From contig NZ_BPQV01000017.1 in the NCBI RefSeq assembly GCF_022179465.1, forward strand, positions 1 through 64,000: a DNA stretch of 64,000 nt, written 5' to 3'. The first letter of the stretch is position 1; each line of letters begins with the position of its first letter. This DNA comes from Methylobacterium organophilum. Its GTDB lineage: Bacteria > Pseudomonadota > Alphaproteobacteria > Rhizobiales > Beijerinckiaceae. Below the pieces are notes generated by a model. It worked only from the letters and a program-made list of their open reading frames with translations. It ran no database searches and had not been told where the DNA came from. Both the position numbers and the translations under genes were made by a program. Positions 1-9,349 of the stretch are shown piece by piece.

Positions 1-57
1 ATCCGTGAAGGCGGCCGAACCGTCGGTGCCGGCGTCGTCGCCGCCATCAACGACTAA
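1..57 (+). CDS. tuf: Elongation factor Tu, C-terminal end only
   Basis: Only the last 18 codons and the stop (TAA at 55-57) are in the window; the gene continues to the left. The translated tail reads [18 protein letters not shown], which matches the conserved C-terminus of bacterial EF-Tu ([12 protein letters not shown]), the GTPase that delivers aminoacyl-tRNA to the ribosome. Its position immediately before rpsJ is the standard str-to-S10 junction, which supports the call. Nothing can be said about the rest of the protein. Confidence 0.9.
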   Translation: MREGGRTVGAGVVAAIND

Positions 58-93
58 GCCATCCGGCACGAGCTACCGACAGGGGACGAAGAG

Positions 94-115
94 GGGCGGG
101 CCCTCGCGCCCGCCC
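94..115 (+). terminator. Hairpin between tuf and rpsJ
   Basis: Arms gggcgggc (94-101) and gcccgccc (108-115) form a perfect 8-bp stem with a 6-base loop, followed by TTCAC rather than a real T-run. It could be a leaky terminator separating tuf from the S10 operon or simply a processing/stability hairpin in the rpsJ leader. Confidence 0.4.
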
Positions 116-143
116 TTCACGTTCCCGCCGAGGTAATCAGGTC

Positions 144-452
144 ATGAACGGTCAGAATATCCGCATCCGCCTCAAGGCGTTCGACCATCGCATCCTCGAT
201 GCGTCGACCAAGGAAATCGTCTCCACGGCCAAGCGCACCGGCGCCCAGATCCGTGGCCCGATCCCGCTGCCGACCCACATCGAGAAGTTCACCGTGAACC
301 GCTCGCCGCACATCGACAAGAAGTCCCGCGAGCAGTTCGAGATGCGCACGCATAAGCGGGTGCTCGATATCGTCGACCCGACTCCGCAGACCGTGGACGC
401 GCTCATGAAGCTCGACCTCGCCGCGGGCGTGGACGTGGAGATCAAGCTCTAA
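144..452 (+). CDS. rpsJ: 30S ribosomal protein S10
   Basis: 102 residues, the normal length for S10, beginning [19 protein letters not shown], the conserved N-terminus of the family. S10 sits in the 30S head and, as NusE, also takes part in transcription antitermination. The motif [14 protein letters not shown] and the RKRVLDI-like segment are typical. It is the first gene of the S10 operon here, 86 bases after tuf and 50 bases before rplC. The ATG at 144 is preceded by GAGGTAA, an acceptable ribosome binding site. Confidence 0.98.
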   Translation: MNGQNIRIRLKAFDHRILDASTKEIVSTAKRTGAQIRGPIPLPTHIEKFTVNRSPHIDKKSREQFEMRTHKRVLDIVDPTPQTVDALMKLDLAAGVDVEIKL

Positions 453-502
453 GTCCGCCTCGGACCTAGAGCTTCCTGTTTCATCGCGCGAGGGAGAGAC
501 CT

Positions 503-1228
503 ATGCGCTCAGGCGTCATCGCACGGAAGGTCGGCATGACCCGCGTCTTCACGGACGCAGGCGAACACGTGCCCGTCACCGTGCTCCAGATCGATCAGTG
601 CCAGGTTGTGGCACACCGTACCACCGAGAAAGACGGCTACGTCGCGCTGCAGGTCGGCGTCGGCAAGGCCAAGGTGAAGAACGTCTCGGCTGCCGAGCGC
701 GGCCGCTTCGCCGTCGCCAAGGTCGAGCCGAAGCAGAAGCTCGCCGAGTTCCGCGTGTCCGAGGACGCGCTGATCCCGGTCGGCGCCGAGATCACCGCCG
801 ACCACTTCATCCCGGGCCAGTTCGTCGACGTGACGGGCACGACCACGGGTAAGGGCTTCGCCGGCGGCATGAAGCGCTGGAACTTCGGCGGTCTGCGCGC
901 CACCCACGGCGTGTCGATCTCCCACCGCTCGATCGGTTCGACCGGTGGCCGCCAGGATCCGGGCAAGACCTTCAAGAACAAGAAGATGCCGGGCCATCTC
1001 GGTGTCGAGCGGGTGACCACGCAGAATCTGCGCGTCGTGCGCACGGATCCGGAGCGCGGCCTCATCCTCGTCGAGGGCGCCGTTCCCGGCGTCGCCGGCG
1101 GCTGGATCCAGGTCCGCGACGCGGTCAAGCGCGCGCTCCCCGCCGACGTGCCGCAGCCGGGCAAGTTCCGTGAGAACGGTGCTGCCGCCGCGGCTCCCGA
1201 AGCGCCCGCCTCCGAGGAGAACGCGTGA
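503..1228 (+). CDS. rplC: 50S ribosomal protein L3
   Basis: 241 residues; begins [16 protein letters not shown], the L3 signature start, and carries the conserved loop around [22 protein letters not shown] that reaches toward the peptidyl transferase centre. Compared with the roughly 210-residue enteric protein it has an Ala/Pro/Glu-rich C-terminal tail (about residues 220-241), common in alphaproteobacterial L3. Ribosome binding site GAGGGAGAG lies just upstream of the ATG. The stop TGA overlaps the rplD start, so the two genes are translationally coupled. Confidence 0.98.
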   Translation: MRSGVIARKVGMTRVFTDAGEHVPVTVLQIDQCQVVAHRTTEKDGYVALQVGVGKAKVKNVSAAERGRFAVAKVEPKQKLAEFRVSEDALIPVGAEITADHFIPGQFVDVTGTTTGKGFAGGMKRWNFGGLRATHGVSISHRSIGSTGGRQDPGKTFKNKKMPGHLGVERVTTQNLRVVRTDPERGLILVEGAVPGVAGGWIQVRDAVKRALPADVPQPGKFRENGAAAAAPEAPASEENA

Positions 1229-1848
1229 TGAAGCTCGATATCACCACGCTCGACGGCGGCTCCGCCGGCTCGGTCGAGCTCAACGAGGCGATCTACGGCC
1301 TTGAGCCGCGCGCCGACATCCTGCAGCGCATGGTGCGCTACCAGCTCGCCAAGCGGCGCGCCGGCACCCATGCGGTGAAGAACCGTTCGGATGTCGATCG
1401 CACCTCGAAGAAGCTGTACAAGCAGAAGGGCACCGGCAACGCCCGTCACGGCGCCGCCTCCGCCCCGCAGTTCCGCGGCGGTGGACGTGCCTTCGGTCCG
1501 GTCGTGCGCAGCCATGCCCACGACCTGCCCAAGAAGGTGCGCGCGCTTGCCCTCAAGCATGCGCTCTCCACGAAGGCCAAGGCCTCGACCCTGATCGTCG
1601 TCGACGACATCAAGATCGAGAGCTTCAAGACCAAGGCGCTCATCGAGCGCTTCGGCAAGCTCGGCCTCTCGAACGCGCTGATCATCGGCGGGGCGGAAGT
1701 GGACGAGAATTTCGGCCGCGCCGCTCGCGCCATCCCGCAGATCGACGTTCTGCCCGTGCAGGGCATCAACGTCTACGACATCCTGCGCCGCGACACGCTC
1801 GTGCTGACGCGCGCCGCCGTCGACGCGCTGGAGGAGCGTTTCAAATGA
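1228..1848 (+). CDS. rplD: 50S ribosomal protein L4
   Basis: 206 residues from the ATG at 1228, which shares its A with the rplC stop codon (TGATG). A GTG at 1225 would add one residue but the ATG gives the classical coupling and the expected [10 protein letters not shown] start. The L4 loop that lines the exit tunnel is recognisable ([22 protein letters not shown]). In enteric bacteria L4 represses its own operon; no equivalent leader can be confirmed here. Confidence 0.97.
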   Translation: MKLDITTLDGGSAGSVELNEAIYGLEPRADILQRMVRYQLAKRRAGTHAVKNRSDVDRTSKKLYKQKGTGNARHGAASAPQFRGGGRAFGPVVRSHAHDLPKKVRALALKHALSTKAKASTLIVVDDIKIESFKTKALIERFGKLGLSNALIIGGAEVDENFGRAARAIPQIDVLPVQGINVYDILRRDTLVLTRAAVDALEERFK

Positions 1849-2141
1849 GTGCCGATCCGCGCCACTACGACGTGATCGTCTCCCCGGTCATCACCGAGAA
1901 GGCGACCAACCTCACCGAGCAGAACAAGGTCGTCTTCCGGGTCGCCCCGAAGGCCACCAAGCCGCAGATCAAGGACGCGGTCGAGAAGCTGTTCGACGTC
2001 AAGGTCACGAGCGTCAACACGCTCGTCACCAAGGGCAAGAAGAAGTTCTTCCGCGGGCAGCGCGGGCAGCGTTCGGACGTGAAGAAGGCGATCATCACCC
2101 TCGCCGAGGGTGACACGATCGACGTCACGACCGGCCTCTGA
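1845..2141 (+). CDS. rplW: 50S ribosomal protein L23
   Basis: 98 residues, with the L23 core motifs [11 protein letters not shown]-like ([12 protein letters not shown]) near residue 12 and [16 protein letters not shown] in the middle. L23 surrounds the tunnel exit and is the docking site for trigger factor and signal recognition particle. The ATG at 1845 overlaps the rplD stop by four bases (ATGA), indicating coupled translation. Confidence 0.98.
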   Translation: MSADPRHYDVIVSPVITEKATNLTEQNKVVFRVAPKATKPQIKDAVEKLFDVKVTSVNTLVTKGKKKFFRGQRGQRSDVKKAIITLAEGDTIDVTTGL

Positions 2142-2166
2142 GACTTGAAGCGTTAGGATCAAGCCG

Positions 2167-3003
2167 ATGGCCTTGAAGACATTCAAACCGGTCACGCCGA
2201 GCCTGCGCCAGCTCGTGCTCGTCGACCGCCGTGAGCTCTACAAGGGCAAGCCGGTGAAGGCGCTGACCGAGGGCAAGACCTCCTCGGGTGGCCGCAACAA
2301 TCTCGGTCGCGTCACCGTCCGCTTCCGCGGCGGTGGCCACAAGCGGGTCCTGCGCAACGTCGACTTCAAGCGTCGCGAGAACCTGAACGTGGCGGCGACC
2401 GTGGAGCGGATCGAGTACGATCCGAACCGCACCGCCTTCATCGCGCTCATCACGTTCCCCGACGGCAAGCAGAGCTACATCCTGGCTCCGCAGCGCCTCT
2501 CCCCCGGCGACACCGTCGTCGCGGGCGAGACCGTCGACGTGAAGCCGGGCAATGCTGGCCCGATCGGCAACATGCCGGTGGGCACGATCGTCCACAACGT
2601 CGAGCTGAAGATCGGCAAGGGCGGCGCGATCGCCCGGTCCGCGGGCAACTACGCCCAGATCGTCGGCCGCGACCAGGGCTACGTGACCCTGCGCCTGAAC
2701 TCCGGCGAGCAGCGCCTGGTCCATGGCCAGTGCTTCGCCACCGTGGGCGCGGTCTCCAACCCCGACCACATGAACATCTCGCTCGGCAAGGCCGGGCGCA
2801 ATCGCTGGCTGGGCAAGCGTCCGCATAACCGCGGCGTCGCCATGAACCCGGTCGATCACCCGCACGGCGGCGGTGAGGGTCGCACCTCGGGCGGCCGGAA
2901 CCCGGTCACGCCCTGGGGCGTGCCCACCAAGGGGAAGAAGACCCGGTCCAACAAGCGGACCGACACCTTCATCCTGTCCAGCCGTCATAACCGCAAGAAG
3001 TAA
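2167..3003 (+). CDS. rplB: 50S ribosomal protein L2
   Basis: 278 residues, full length for L2. Begins [17 protein letters not shown] and contains the highly conserved C-terminal motif [18 protein letters not shown] (about residues 225-243), whose histidine is implicated in subunit association and peptidyl transfer. The start is a clear ATG 25 bases after rplW; the upstream AGGATC gives a modest ribosome binding site. Confidence 0.98.
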   Translation: MALKTFKPVTPSLRQLVLVDRRELYKGKPVKALTEGKTSSGGRNNLGRVTVRFRGGGHKRVLRNVDFKRRENLNVAATVERIEYDPNRTAFIALITFPDGKQSYILAPQRLSPGDTVVAGETVDVKPGNAGPIGNMPVGTIVHNVELKIGKGGAIARSAGNYAQIVGRDQGYVTLRLNSGEQRLVHGQCFATVGAVSNPDHMNISLGKAGRNRWLGKRPHNRGVAMNPVDHPHGGGEGRTSGGRNPVTPWGVPTKGKKTRSNKRTDTFILSSRHNRKK

Positions 3004-3008
3004 CCACC

Positions 3009-3287
3009 ATGGCACGCTCCCTTTGGAAGGGGCCGTTCGTCGACGGCTACCTCCTCAAGAAAGCCGACGCCGCGCGCGGTTCCAGCCGCAACGAGGTCGT
3101 CAAGATCTGGAGCCGCCGCTCCACGATCCTTCCGCAGTTCGTGGGCATCACCTTCGGTGTGCACAACGGACACAAGCATATCCCGGTCTACGTCACCGAG
3201 GAGATGGTCGGGCACAAGTTCGGCGAGTTCTCGCCGACCCGCACCTTCCCGGGCCACGCGGCCGACAAGAAGGCGAAGAGGCGCTGA
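3009..3287 (+). CDS. rpsS: 30S ribosomal protein S19
   Basis: 92 residues, the usual S19 size, starting [19 protein letters not shown] and containing the conserved [31 protein letters not shown]-type core (about residues 45-75) and the TRTFPGHA tail. S19 lies in the 30S head near the A-site finger. Only five bases separate it from rplB. Confidence 0.98.
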   Translation: MARSLWKGPFVDGYLLKKADAARGSSRNEVVKIWSRRSTILPQFVGITFGVHNGHKHIPVYVTEEMVGHKFGEFSPTRTFPGHAADKKAKRR

Positions 3288-3288
3288 G

Positions 3289-3672
3289 ATGGGCAAGGCT
3301 GCCACCCCCCGCGCGCTCCCCGAGAACGAGGCGAAGGCCGTCGCGCGCATGCTGCGCGTCAGCCCTCAGAAGCTCAACCTCGTGGCGGCGCTGATCCGCG
3401 GCAAGAAGGTCGAGACGGCGCTCGCCGACCTCGAATTCTCGCGCAAGCGCATCGCCCGCGACGTGAAGAAGTGCCTCGAGAGCGCGATCGCCAACGCCGA
3501 GAACAACCACGACCTCGACGTGGACGACCTGGTCGTGAGCCAGGCCTTCGTCGGCAAGGCGCTGGTTCTCAAGCGTTTCCACGCCCGTGCCCGCGGCCGC
3601 GGCGCGCGCATCCTGAAGCCCTTCTCGAACCTCACGATCGTGGTTCGCGAAGTGCGCGCCGAAGCGGCCTGA
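3289..3672 (+). CDS. rplV: 50S ribosomal protein L22
   Basis: 127 residues from the ATG at 3289, one base after the rpsS stop; a longer reading that runs back into rpsS is not credible because [33 protein letters not shown] is the normal alphaproteobacterial N-terminus. The beta-hairpin that reaches into the exit tunnel and determines macrolide sensitivity is visible near the C-terminus ([20 protein letters not shown]). Coupled to rpsS by proximity. Confidence 0.97.
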   Translation: MGKAATPRALPENEAKAVARMLRVSPQKLNLVAALIRGKKVETALADLEFSRKRIARDVKKCLESAIANAENNHDLDVDDLVVSQAFVGKALVLKRFHARARGRGARILKPFSNLTIVVREVRAEAA

Positions 3673-3682
3673 GGAGTTTCCG

Positions 3683-4438
3683 ATGGGACAGAAAGTCAAT
3701 CCGATCGGCCTGCGGCTCGGCATCAACCGGACCTGGGATTCCCGCTGGTTCGCCGAGAAGGGCGAGTATGCCCGGCTGATGCACGAGGACGTCGCGATCC
3801 GCGCCGCCCTCATGAAGCAGCTCAAGCAGGCCGCGGTCTCCAAGATCGTGATCGAGCGTCCGCACCGGAAGTGCCGCGTCACCATCCACTCGGGCCGCCC
3901 GGGCGTGGTGATCGGCAAGAAGGGTGCGGATATCGAGAAGCTGCGCAAGCTCGTGAACACGATGACGAAGGCGGACGTCGCCATCAACATCGTCGAGGTG
4001 CGCAAGCCCGAGATCGACGCCACCCTGGTGGCCGAGTCGATCGCCCAGCAGCTCGAGCGTCGCGTCGCCTTCCGTCGCGCCATGAAGCGCGCCGTGCAGT
4101 CGGCCATGCGTCTCGGTGCCGAGGGCATCCGCATCAACTGCGCCGGCCGTCTCGGCGGCGCGGAGATCGCCCGCACGGAGTGGTACCGCGAGGGCCGCGT
4201 TCCGCTGCACACCCTGCGCGCCGATGTCGATTACGGCGTCGCCACGGCGTTCACGACCTACGGCACCTGCGGCATCAAGGTGTGGGTGTTCAAGGGCGAG
4301 ATCCTCGAGCACGACCCGATGGCGCAGGACAAGCGCGCTCAGGAAGAGGGCGGCCGCTCCGGCGGGCGTCGTGAGCGCGATCGCGAGGGCGGCCGCGAGG
4401 GCGGCCGCGAGGGTCGCCGCGATCACGCCAACGCGTGA
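3683..4438 (+). CDS. rpsC: 30S ribosomal protein S3
   Basis: 251 residues. Starts [24 protein letters not shown], the S3 signature, and contains the KH-type RNA-binding segment ([15 protein letters not shown], about residues 75-90). S3 lines the mRNA entry tunnel. The last ~30 residues are a low-complexity Gly/Arg/Glu tail encoded partly by a 12-base tandem repeat (separate entry), longer than in enteric S3. The preceding GAGGAG is a strong ribosome binding site. Confidence 0.98.
   Translation: MGQKVNPIGLRLGINRTWDSRWFAEKGEYARLMHEDVAIRAALMKQLKQAAVSKIVIERPHRKCRVTIHSGRPGVVIGKKGADIEKLRKLVNTMTKADVAINIVEVRKPEIDATLVAESIAQQLERRVAFRRAMKRAVQSAMRLGAEGIRINCAGRLGGAEIARTEWYREGRVPLHTLRADVDYGVATAFTTYGTCGIKVWVFKGEILEHDPMAQDKRAQEEGGRSGGRRERDREGGREGGREGRRDHANA
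4383..4418 (+). repeat. Three tandem 12-base repeats in the 3' end of rpsC
   Basis: The unit gcgagggcggcc occurs at 4383-4394 and 4395-4406, and with two changes (gcgagggtcgcc) at 4407-4418. It encodes Arg-Glu-Gly-Gly steps of the disordered S3 tail, so copy number could vary in frame without damaging the folded core. Confidence 0.8.
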
Positions 4439-4470
4439 TCGCAGCCACCTGAAGCATATGAGAGGCTGCC

Positions 4471-4884
4471 ATGCTGCAACCCAAGAAGACCAAGTTCCGC
4501 AAGCAGTTCAAGGGGCGCATCCATGGCGCGGCCAAGGGCGGCTTTGAGCTGAACTTCGGCCAGTTCGGCCTCAAGGCGATGGAACCCGAGCGCATCACCG
4601 CGCGCCAGATCGAGGCGGCCCGCCGCGCGATCACCCGCGAGATGAAGCGTCAGGGCCGCGTGTGGATCCGGGTGTTCCCGGATCTGCCCGTCACCGCCAA
4701 GCCCACCGAAGTCCGCATGGGCTCCGGTAAGGGTGCCCCCGAGTACTGGGCGGCCCGCGTCCATCCCGGCCGCATCATGTTCGAGGTCGACGGTGTCGCC
4801 GAGGACATCGCCCGCGAGGCTCTGCGCCTCGGTGCCGCGAAGCTGCCGGTGCGCACGCGCGTCATCCAGCGCATCGCCGATTGA
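4471..4884 (+). CDS. rplP: 50S ribosomal protein L16
   Basis: 137 residues, standard for L16, starting [16 protein letters not shown] and containing the conserved [17 protein letters not shown] motif (about residues 80-96), the segment near the A-site tRNA elbow. Preceded by GAGAGGC as binding site, 32 bases after rpsC. Confidence 0.98.
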   Translation: MLQPKKTKFRKQFKGRIHGAAKGGFELNFGQFGLKAMEPERITARQIEAARRAITREMKRQGRVWIRVFPDLPVTAKPTEVRMGSGKGAPEYWAARVHPGRIMFEVDGVAEDIAREALRLGAAKLPVRTRVIQRIAD

Positions 4885-4898
4885 TAGGAAGAAGGATC

Positions 4899-5114
4899 AT
4901 GAAGTCTACGCAAAGACTGTCTGATCTGCGCGCGATGTCGGCGGATCAGCTTTCCGACGAGCTCGTCAACCTGAAGAAGGAGCAGTTCAACCTGCGCTTC
5001 CAGGGTGCGACGGGCCAGCTCGAGAACGTCGCCCGGGTCCGTGAGGTCCGGCGCGACATTGCCCGCGTCCGCACGCTGCAGCGTCGCAAGACGCTCGACG
5101 CGGCCAAGGCCTGA
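4899..5114 (+). CDS. rpmC: 50S ribosomal protein L29
   Basis: 71 residues from ATG at 4899, chosen because GAAGGA sits six bases upstream and because an upstream in-frame start would overlap the rplP stop and add residues (MIGRRI) not typical of L29. The core [26 protein letters not shown] is the helical hairpin of L29, which flanks L23 at the tunnel exit. Confidence 0.96.
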   Translation: MKSTQRLSDLRAMSADQLSDELVNLKKEQFNLRFQGATGQLENVARVREVRRDIARVRTLQRRKTLDAAKA

Positions 5115-5126
5115 GGAGATAACGCC

Positions 5127-5393
5127 ATGCCCAAGCGCATCCTTCAGGGTGTCGTCGTCAGCGACAAGACCGACAAGACCATCGTCGTGAAGGTGGAGCG
5201 TCGCTTCACCCACCCGGTGATGAAGAAGACCGTCCGTCGCTCGAAGAACTACCATGCCCACGACGAGGGCAACGTGGCCAAGATCGGCCAGACGGTGTTC
5301 ATCGAGGAGTCGCGGCCCTATTCCAAGACCAAGACCTGGAAGCTGGTCGAGGATCAGGCCGCTGCGGCCGAGGCGGCCGGCACCGCCGCCTGA
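5127..5393 (+). CDS. rpsQ: 30S ribosomal protein S17
   Basis: 88 residues, beginning [21 protein letters not shown] with the OB-fold motif [25 protein letters not shown] that defines S17, an early 30S assembly protein. Ala/Glu-rich tail after residue ~75. It closes the first block of the S10 operon and is followed by a terminator-like hairpin rather than directly by rplN. Confidence 0.98.
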   Translation: MPKRILQGVVVSDKTDKTIVVKVERRFTHPVMKKTVRRSKNYHAHDEGNVAKIGQTVFIEESRPYSKTKTWKLVEDQAAAAEAAGTAA

Positions 5394-5418
5394 GGTCTTC
5401 CTCGGGACAGGTTCGAAG

Positions 5419-5444
5419 CGGGCGCGAGCTTTCGCGCCCGTTTT
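5419..5444 (+). terminator. Intrinsic terminator after rpsQ
   Basis: Perfect 9-bp stem cgggcgcga (5419-5427) / tcgcgcccg (5432-5440) with a GCTT loop, immediately followed by TTTTC and a second GTTT. This is a textbook intrinsic terminator located 25 bases after the rpsQ stop, in a place where most bacteria have continuous S10-spc transcription. Confidence 0.75.
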
Positions 5445-5530
5445 CGTTTGCGGGCAGACCGCTTCCTCCCCCGTCGACGCCGCCAAGGGGTCGCCGGGAT
5501 GCGGAAGCGGGCGATCGCCGCGATATGGCC

Positions 5531-5645
5531 TTGCGCGATGGACGGACTCATTGTAATGGGCACGCCTTCGCGACAGTCCATGGGATGTTCGCATCCCTTC
5601 GTACGCGGTGACCGCGCCGGCGTTCAAAGCGCCGATTGCGCGGTC
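5531..5645 (+). promoter_or_regulatory. Candidate spc promoter and structured rplN leader
   Basis: The 353 bases between rpsQ (ends 5393) and rplN (starts 5747) hold no convincing gene. They contain TTGCGC (5531-5536), a 17-base spacer and TAATGG (5554-5559), a weak promoter candidate. Downstream lie a hairpin gggatg-TTCG-catccc (5582-5597, UUCG tetraloop) and a longer bulged hairpin with outer arms gaccgcgc (5610-5617) / gcgcggtc (5638-5645) and inner arms cggcg / cgccg (5618-5622 / 5630-5634). Together with the terminator upstream this suggests that rplN and the following genes form their own transcription unit with a structured 5' leader, possibly for ribosomal-protein feedback. The hairpins are seen; promoter activity and control are inferred. 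Confidence 0.45.
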
Positions 5646-5746
5646 TCTCTTATGAGCCGGGGACGTCAGATCCCCATCAGGCGTCGTCCGCCGGGCAATA
5701 CCGCCCGCGTGCGGAAACCCGCCTGAAACAAGGAAAGGTCACTCCT

Positions 5747-6115
5747 GTGATCCAGATGCAGACGAATCTGGACGTCGCCGACAATTCTGGTGCGCGTCGC
5801 GTGATGTGCATCAAGGTGCTCGGCGGGTCGAAGCGCAAGTATGCCGGCGTGGGCGACATCATCGTCGTCTCCGTGAAGGAGGCGATTCCGCGCGGCCGCG
5901 TGAAGAAGGGCGACGTCATGAAGGCGGTCGTCGTTCGCACCGCCAAGGACGTGAAGCGCGCCGACGGCTCGGTGATCCGGTTCGACCGCAACGCGGCCGT
6001 CCTGATCAACAATCAGAAGGAGCCGGTCGGCACCCGTATCTTCGGGCCGGTGCCGCGCGAGCTGCGCGCCCGCAACCACATGAAGATCATCTCGCTCGCT
6101 CCTGAGGTGCTGTGA
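5747..6115 (+). CDS. rplN: 50S ribosomal protein L14
   Basis: 122 residues, exactly the family length, when started at the GTG at 5747 ([27 protein letters not shown]). The ATG three codons later would trim the conserved MIQ start. AAGGAAAGG lies upstream. The signature with [14 protein letters not shown] and [15 protein letters not shown]-type segment is present. L14 contacts 16S rRNA helix 14 and binds silencing factor RsfS. Opens the spc block after a 350-base leader. Confidence 0.96.
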   Translation: MIQMQTNLDVADNSGARRVMCIKVLGGSKRKYAGVGDIIVVSVKEAIPRGRVKKGDVMKAVVVRTAKDVKRADGSVIRFDRNAAVLINNQKEPVGTRIFGPVPRELRARNHMKIISLAPEVL

Positions 6116-6429
6116 TGGCCGCCAAGATCAAGAAGGGCGACACGGTCGTCGTTCTCACCGGTCGCGACGCGGGTCGCTCCGGCGAGGTCATCCAGGTGCT
6201 GCCGAAGGAGGACAAGGCCTTCGTTCGCGGCATCAACCTGGTGAAGAAGCACCAGCGCCAGACCCAGAACCAGGAAGGCGGCATCATCTCCAAGGAGGCT
6301 GCCATCCACCTGTCCAACATCGCGGTGGCCGATGCCAACGGCAAGCCGACCCGTGTTGGGTTCCGCATCCTCGACGACGGGCGCAAGGTCCGGTTCGCCA
6401 AGACCACGGGGGATCAGATCGATGGCTGA
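6115..6429 (+). CDS. rplX: 50S ribosomal protein L24
   Basis: 104 residues from the ATG at 6115, which shares its A with the rplN stop; a GTG at 6112 would add one residue. The KOW motif is clear ([27 protein letters not shown], residues 4-30), followed by [13 protein letters not shown]24 initiates 50S assembly on 23S rRNA domain I. Overlap with both neighbours indicates coupled translation. Confidence 0.96.
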   Translation: MAAKIKKGDTVVVLTGRDAGRSGEVIQVLPKEDKAFVRGINLVKKHQRQTQNQEGGIISKEAAIHLSNIAVADANGKPTRVGFRILDDGRKVRFAKTTGDQIDG

Positions 6430-6988
6430 GGCCGACAAGAACGCCTACGTCCCGCGTCTGCGCAAGCACTACGACGAGGTCGTCCGGCAGAAGCTGATCG
6501 AGCAGTTCGGGTACAAGAACCCGATGCAGGTCCCGCAGATCGAGAAGATCGTCATCAACATGGGCGTCGGCGAGTCCACTGCCGATTCCAAGAAGGCCTC
6601 GGTGGCGGCGGGCGACCTCGCCCTCATCGCCGGCCAGAAGCCGGTCATCACCCGCGCCCGCAAGGCGATCGCGACCTTCAAGGTCCGCGAGGGCATGCCG
6701 ATCGGCTGCAAGGTGACGCTGCGCAAGCAGCGCATGTACGAGTTCATGGATCGCCTGATCACGATCGCGCTGCCGCGCGTTCGCGACTTCCGCGGCCTGA
6801 ACCCGAAGTCCTTCGACGGCCGCGGCAACTACGCCCTCGGCCTGAAGGAGCATTTCGTGTTCCCGGAGATCTCCTACGACAAGGCGGAGCAGCCCTGGGG
6901 CATGGACATCGTCATCCAGACGTCCGCCACGACGGACGAGGAGGCGCGCGCGCTCCTCGCCCAGTTCCGTTTCCCGTTCCGGCAGTAA
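6422..6988 (+). CDS. rplE: 50S ribosomal protein L5
   Basis: 188 residues from the ATG at 6422, overlapping the end of rplX by eight bases; longer upstream readings are shadows of rplX. Starts [21 protein letters not shown] and includes the conserved [10 protein letters not shown] (about residues 40-50) and [22 protein letters not shown]5 carries 5S rRNA into the central protuberance and contacts the P-site tRNA. Confidence 0.97.
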   Translation: MAEADKNAYVPRLRKHYDEVVRQKLIEQFGYKNPMQVPQIEKIVINMGVGESTADSKKASVAAGDLALIAGQKPVITRARKAIATFKVREGMPIGCKVTLRKQRMYEFMDRLITIALPRVRDFRGLNPKSFDGRGNYALGLKEHFVFPEISYDKAEQPWGMDIVIQTSATTDEEARALLAQFRFPFRQ

Positions 6989-7033
6989 GCGGCGGCAACG
7001 CTCGCTTATACGCGGACACCGGAGAGAGAAGAC

Positions 7034-7339
7034 ATGGCTAAGAAGAGCTCAGTCGAAAAGAACAACCACCGCAAGGCGCTGGTGAAGCGCTTTGCCGAGA
7101 AGCGGAAGGCGCTGCTCGAGATCGCGAACAACGAGTCGCTCGGCATGGAGGAGCGCTTCGAGGCGCGCCTCAAGCTCGCCGAGCTGCCGCGCAACTCGTC
7201 GCCCACCCGCATTCGCAACCGTTGCGAGATCACCGGGCGCCCCCGCGCCTATTACCGGAAGCTCGGGATGTCCCGTGTTGCCCTGCGCGAGCTCGGCAAC
7301 AAGGGCCTGATCCCGGGTCTCGTGAAGTCCAGCTGGTAA
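7034..7339 (+). CDS. rpsN: 30S ribosomal protein S14
   Basis: 101 residues, the long zinc-independent form of S14: the CxxC pairs of the short form are absent and only one Cys lies in the [20 protein letters not shown] segment (about residues 62-80). S14 sits in the 30S head. Preceded by GGAGAGAGAAGAC, a strong binding site, 45 bases after rplE. Confidence 0.97.
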   Translation: MAKKSSVEKNNHRKALVKRFAEKRKALLEIANNESLGMEERFEARLKLAELPRNSSPTRIRNRCEITGRPRAYYRKLGMSRVALRELGNKGLIPGLVKSSW

Positions 7340-7351
7340 GGGGGAGCGACC

Positions 7352-7747
7352 ATGGTCAACGATCCCGTGGGTGACATGATCACCCGTATCCGCAACGGCC
7401 AGCTGCGCCGCCGCAACGTCGTCCAGACGCCCGGCTCGAAGCTGCGCAAGAGCGTGCTCGACGTCCTCAAGTCCGAGGGCTACATCCGCGACTACGCGAC
7501 CACCGACCTCGGCAACGGCCGTTCGGAGTTCGCGATCGAGCTGAAGTACTTCGACGGCCAGCCCGTCATTCGCTCGATCAGCCGCGTGTCGAAGCCCGGC
7601 CGCCGCGTCTACTCGTCCGTGGGCGAGCTGCCGCGCGTCGCCGACGGCCTCGGCGTCACCATCATCTCGACCCCGCAGGGCGTCATGGCCGATCACGAGG
7701 CGCGCGAGCGCAACGTCGGCGGTGAAGTGCTCTGCAAGGTGTTCTGA
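7352..7747 (+). CDS. rpsH: 30S ribosomal protein S8
   Basis: 131 residues, starting [16 protein letters not shown] after the initiator Met, with the conserved C-terminal [26 protein letters not shown] that binds 16S rRNA helix 21. In E. coli S8 represses spc translation by binding near rplE; no such site was identified here. The upstream GGGGGAGCG is a good ribosome binding site. Confidence 0.98.
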   Translation: MVNDPVGDMITRIRNGQLRRRNVVQTPGSKLRKSVLDVLKSEGYIRDYATTDLGNGRSEFAIELKYFDGQPVIRSISRVSKPGRRVYSSVGELPRVADGLGVTIISTPQGVMADHEARERNVGGEVLCKVF

Positions 7748-7763
7748 TCCGGAGGACAGCGAC

Positions 7764-8297
7764 ATGTCTCGCGTAGGCAAGAAGCCCGTCCCCGTCCCCG
7801 CCGGCGTCACCGCCACGGTCACGGGTCAGACGGTGAAGATGAAGGGCTCCAAGGGCGAGCTCCAGTTCGTGGTGCCGCCCCAGGTCATCGTCGAGTTCAA
7901 GGACGGCGCCGTCTCGGTGCAGCCCAAGGACCAGTCGAAGCAGGCCCGCTCCCTGTGGGGCACCTCGCGCGCCCAGGTGGCGAACCTCGTCGAGGGCGTC
8001 TCGAAGGGCTTCGAGAAGAAGCTGGAGATCACCGGCGTGGGCTACCGCGCCGCGATGGCCGGTAAGGCGCTCAAGCTGTCGCTCGGCTACAGCCACGACA
8101 TCGAGTACGAGATCCCGGCCGGCATCACCATCGTGACGCCGAAGCCCACGGAGATCGTGGTCTCGGGCATCGATCGTCAGCGCGTCGGCCAGGTGGCCGC
8201 GGAGATCCGCGAATACCGTGGCCCCGAGCCCTACAAGGGCAAGGGCGTCAAGTACGCCGGCGAGTTCATCTTCCGCAAGGAAGGCAAGAAGAAGTAA
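7764..8297 (+). CDS. rplF: 50S ribosomal protein L6
   Basis: 177 residues from the ATG at 7764 ([15 protein letters not shown]), chosen over an upstream start that overlaps rpsH because GGAGGA lies ten bases before it and L6 always begins this way. The C-terminal motif [27 protein letters not shown] (about residues 150-177) is diagnostic. L6 lies near the factor-binding GTPase centre. Confidence 0.98.
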   Translation: MSRVGKKPVPVPAGVTATVTGQTVKMKGSKGELQFVVPPQVIVEFKDGAVSVQPKDQSKQARSLWGTSRAQVANLVEGVSKGFEKKLEITGVGYRAAMAGKALKLSLGYSHDIEYEIPAGITIVTPKPTEIVVSGIDRQRVGQVAAEIREYRGPEPYKGKGVKYAGEFIFRKEGKKK

Positions 8298-8307
8298 GGG
8301 GGCGATC

Positions 8308-8670
8308 ATGTCGAACAAGAACGAAGCCCTCATCCGCCGCAAGGCGCGCGTCCGCCGCGCCCTGCGCGCGGCCGCCAATGGCCGTCCGCGGCTGTCGGTG
8401 TTCCGCTCGTCCAAGCAGATCTACGTCCAGGTCATCGACGACGCGGCGGGCCGTACGCTCGCCTCCGCCTCGACCCTGGAGAAGGATCTCAAGGGCAGCC
8501 TGAAGACCGGCGCCGACGTCGCCGCCGCCACCGCGGTGGGCAAGCTCGTCGCCGAGCGCGCCAAGGCGGCCGGCGTGTCGAAGGTCATCTTCGACCGCTC
8601 GGGCTACCTCTATCACGGCCGGGTCAAGGCCCTGGCCGAAGCCGCCCGCGAGGGCGGTCTGGAGTTCTGA
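8308..8670 (+). CDS. rplR: 50S ribosomal protein L18
   Basis: 120 residues from ATG at 8308 ([20 protein letters not shown]), the family length; upstream in-frame codons belong to the rplF reading-frame shadow. Contains [20 protein letters not shown] and [26 protein letters not shown] at the C-terminus, the 5S-rRNA-binding surface and conserved tail. AAGGGGGCG precedes the start. Confidence 0.97.
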   Translation: MSNKNEALIRRKARVRRALRAAANGRPRLSVFRSSKQIYVQVIDDAAGRTLASASTLEKDLKGSLKTGADVAAATAVGKLVAERAKAAGVSKVIFDRSGYLYHGRVKALAEAAREGGLEF

Positions 8671-8679
8671 GGAACTTCT

Positions 8680-8733
8680 CCCTCCCCCGTCTCGGGGGAG
8701 GGGAACCATCGAGCGAGCGGGCGTCACGCCCGC
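8680..8733 (+). other. Two hairpins between rplR and rpsE
   Basis: A perfect 10-bp stem ccctcccccg (8680-8689) / cgggggaggg (8693-8702) with a 3-base TCT loop, then a 7-bp stem gcgggcg (8717-8723) / cgcccgc (8727-8733). No T-run follows either. The first looks like the short C/G-rich intergenic stem-loops dispersed in many high-GC alphaproteobacteria; it probably slows or shapes the transcript rather than ending it. Confidence 0.5.
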
Positions 8734-8758
8734 GTCAGTGAGATCACGGGAAAGAACA

Positions 8759-9337
8759 ATGGCACGTGAACGCGAGGGTCGTCGCCGCGACGACCGCGAG
8801 GAGCGCGACAGCGAGTTCGTGGACAAGCTCGTCCACATCAACCGCGTCGCCAAGGTGGTGAAGGGTGGCCGTCGCTTCGGCTTCGCGGCGCTCGTCGTCG
8901 TCGGCGACCAGAAGGGCCGCGTCGGCTTCGGCCACGGCAAGGCCCGCGAGGTGCCGGAGGCCATCCGCAAGGCGACGGAAGCCGCCAAGCGCGGCCTGAT
9001 CCGCGTCAGCCTGCGCGAAGGCCGCACGCTGCACCACGACGTCAACGGCCGTCACGGCGCCGGCAAGGTGATCCTCCGCGCGGCCCCGCAGGGCACCGGC
9101 ATCATCGCGGGCGGCCCGATGCGCGCCGTCTTCGAGACGCTGGGCATGCAGGACGTGGTGGCCAAGAGCCTCGGCTCTTCGAACCCCTACAACCTCGTGC
9201 GCGCCACCTTCGACGCGCTCAAGAACGAGGACAGCCCGCGTTCGGTCGCGGCCCGTCGTGGCCTCAAGGTGTCCGCGCTCCAGGCGCGCCGCCGCGATGC
9301 CGACCCGGCCGACACCTCTGAAGCCGCCGTGGCGTAA
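8759..9337 (+). CDS. rpsE: 30S ribosomal protein S5
   Basis: 192 residues from ATG at 8759 ([19 protein letters not shown]). Contains the S5 dsRBD-like core, including [31 protein letters not shown] (about residues 33-63) and [16 protein letters not shown]5 takes part in decoding fidelity and the mRNA helicase site. The start was set at the MAREREG motif; the ATG at 8738 adds seven residues not seen in the family. Confidence 0.97.
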   Translation: MAREREGRRRDDREERDSEFVDKLVHINRVAKVVKGGRRFGFAALVVVGDQKGRVGFGHGKAREVPEAIRKATEAAKRGLIRVSLREGRTLHHDVNGRHGAGKVILRAAPQGTGIIAGGPMRAVFETLGMQDVVAKSLGSSNPYNLVRATFDALKNEDSPRSVAARRGLKVSALQARRRDADPADTSEAAVA

Positions 9338-9349
9338 GGGGAGGGCAGA

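Noticed and set aside
5531-5559. Confident assignment of the spc promoter
   Set aside because: TTGCGC-17-TAATGG is a weak match; kept only as a candidate inside the leader entry.
8680-8702. Hairpin between rplR and rpsE as a transcription terminator
   Set aside because: No T-run follows and rpsE must be cotranscribed with the spc genes; recorded only as a structural element.
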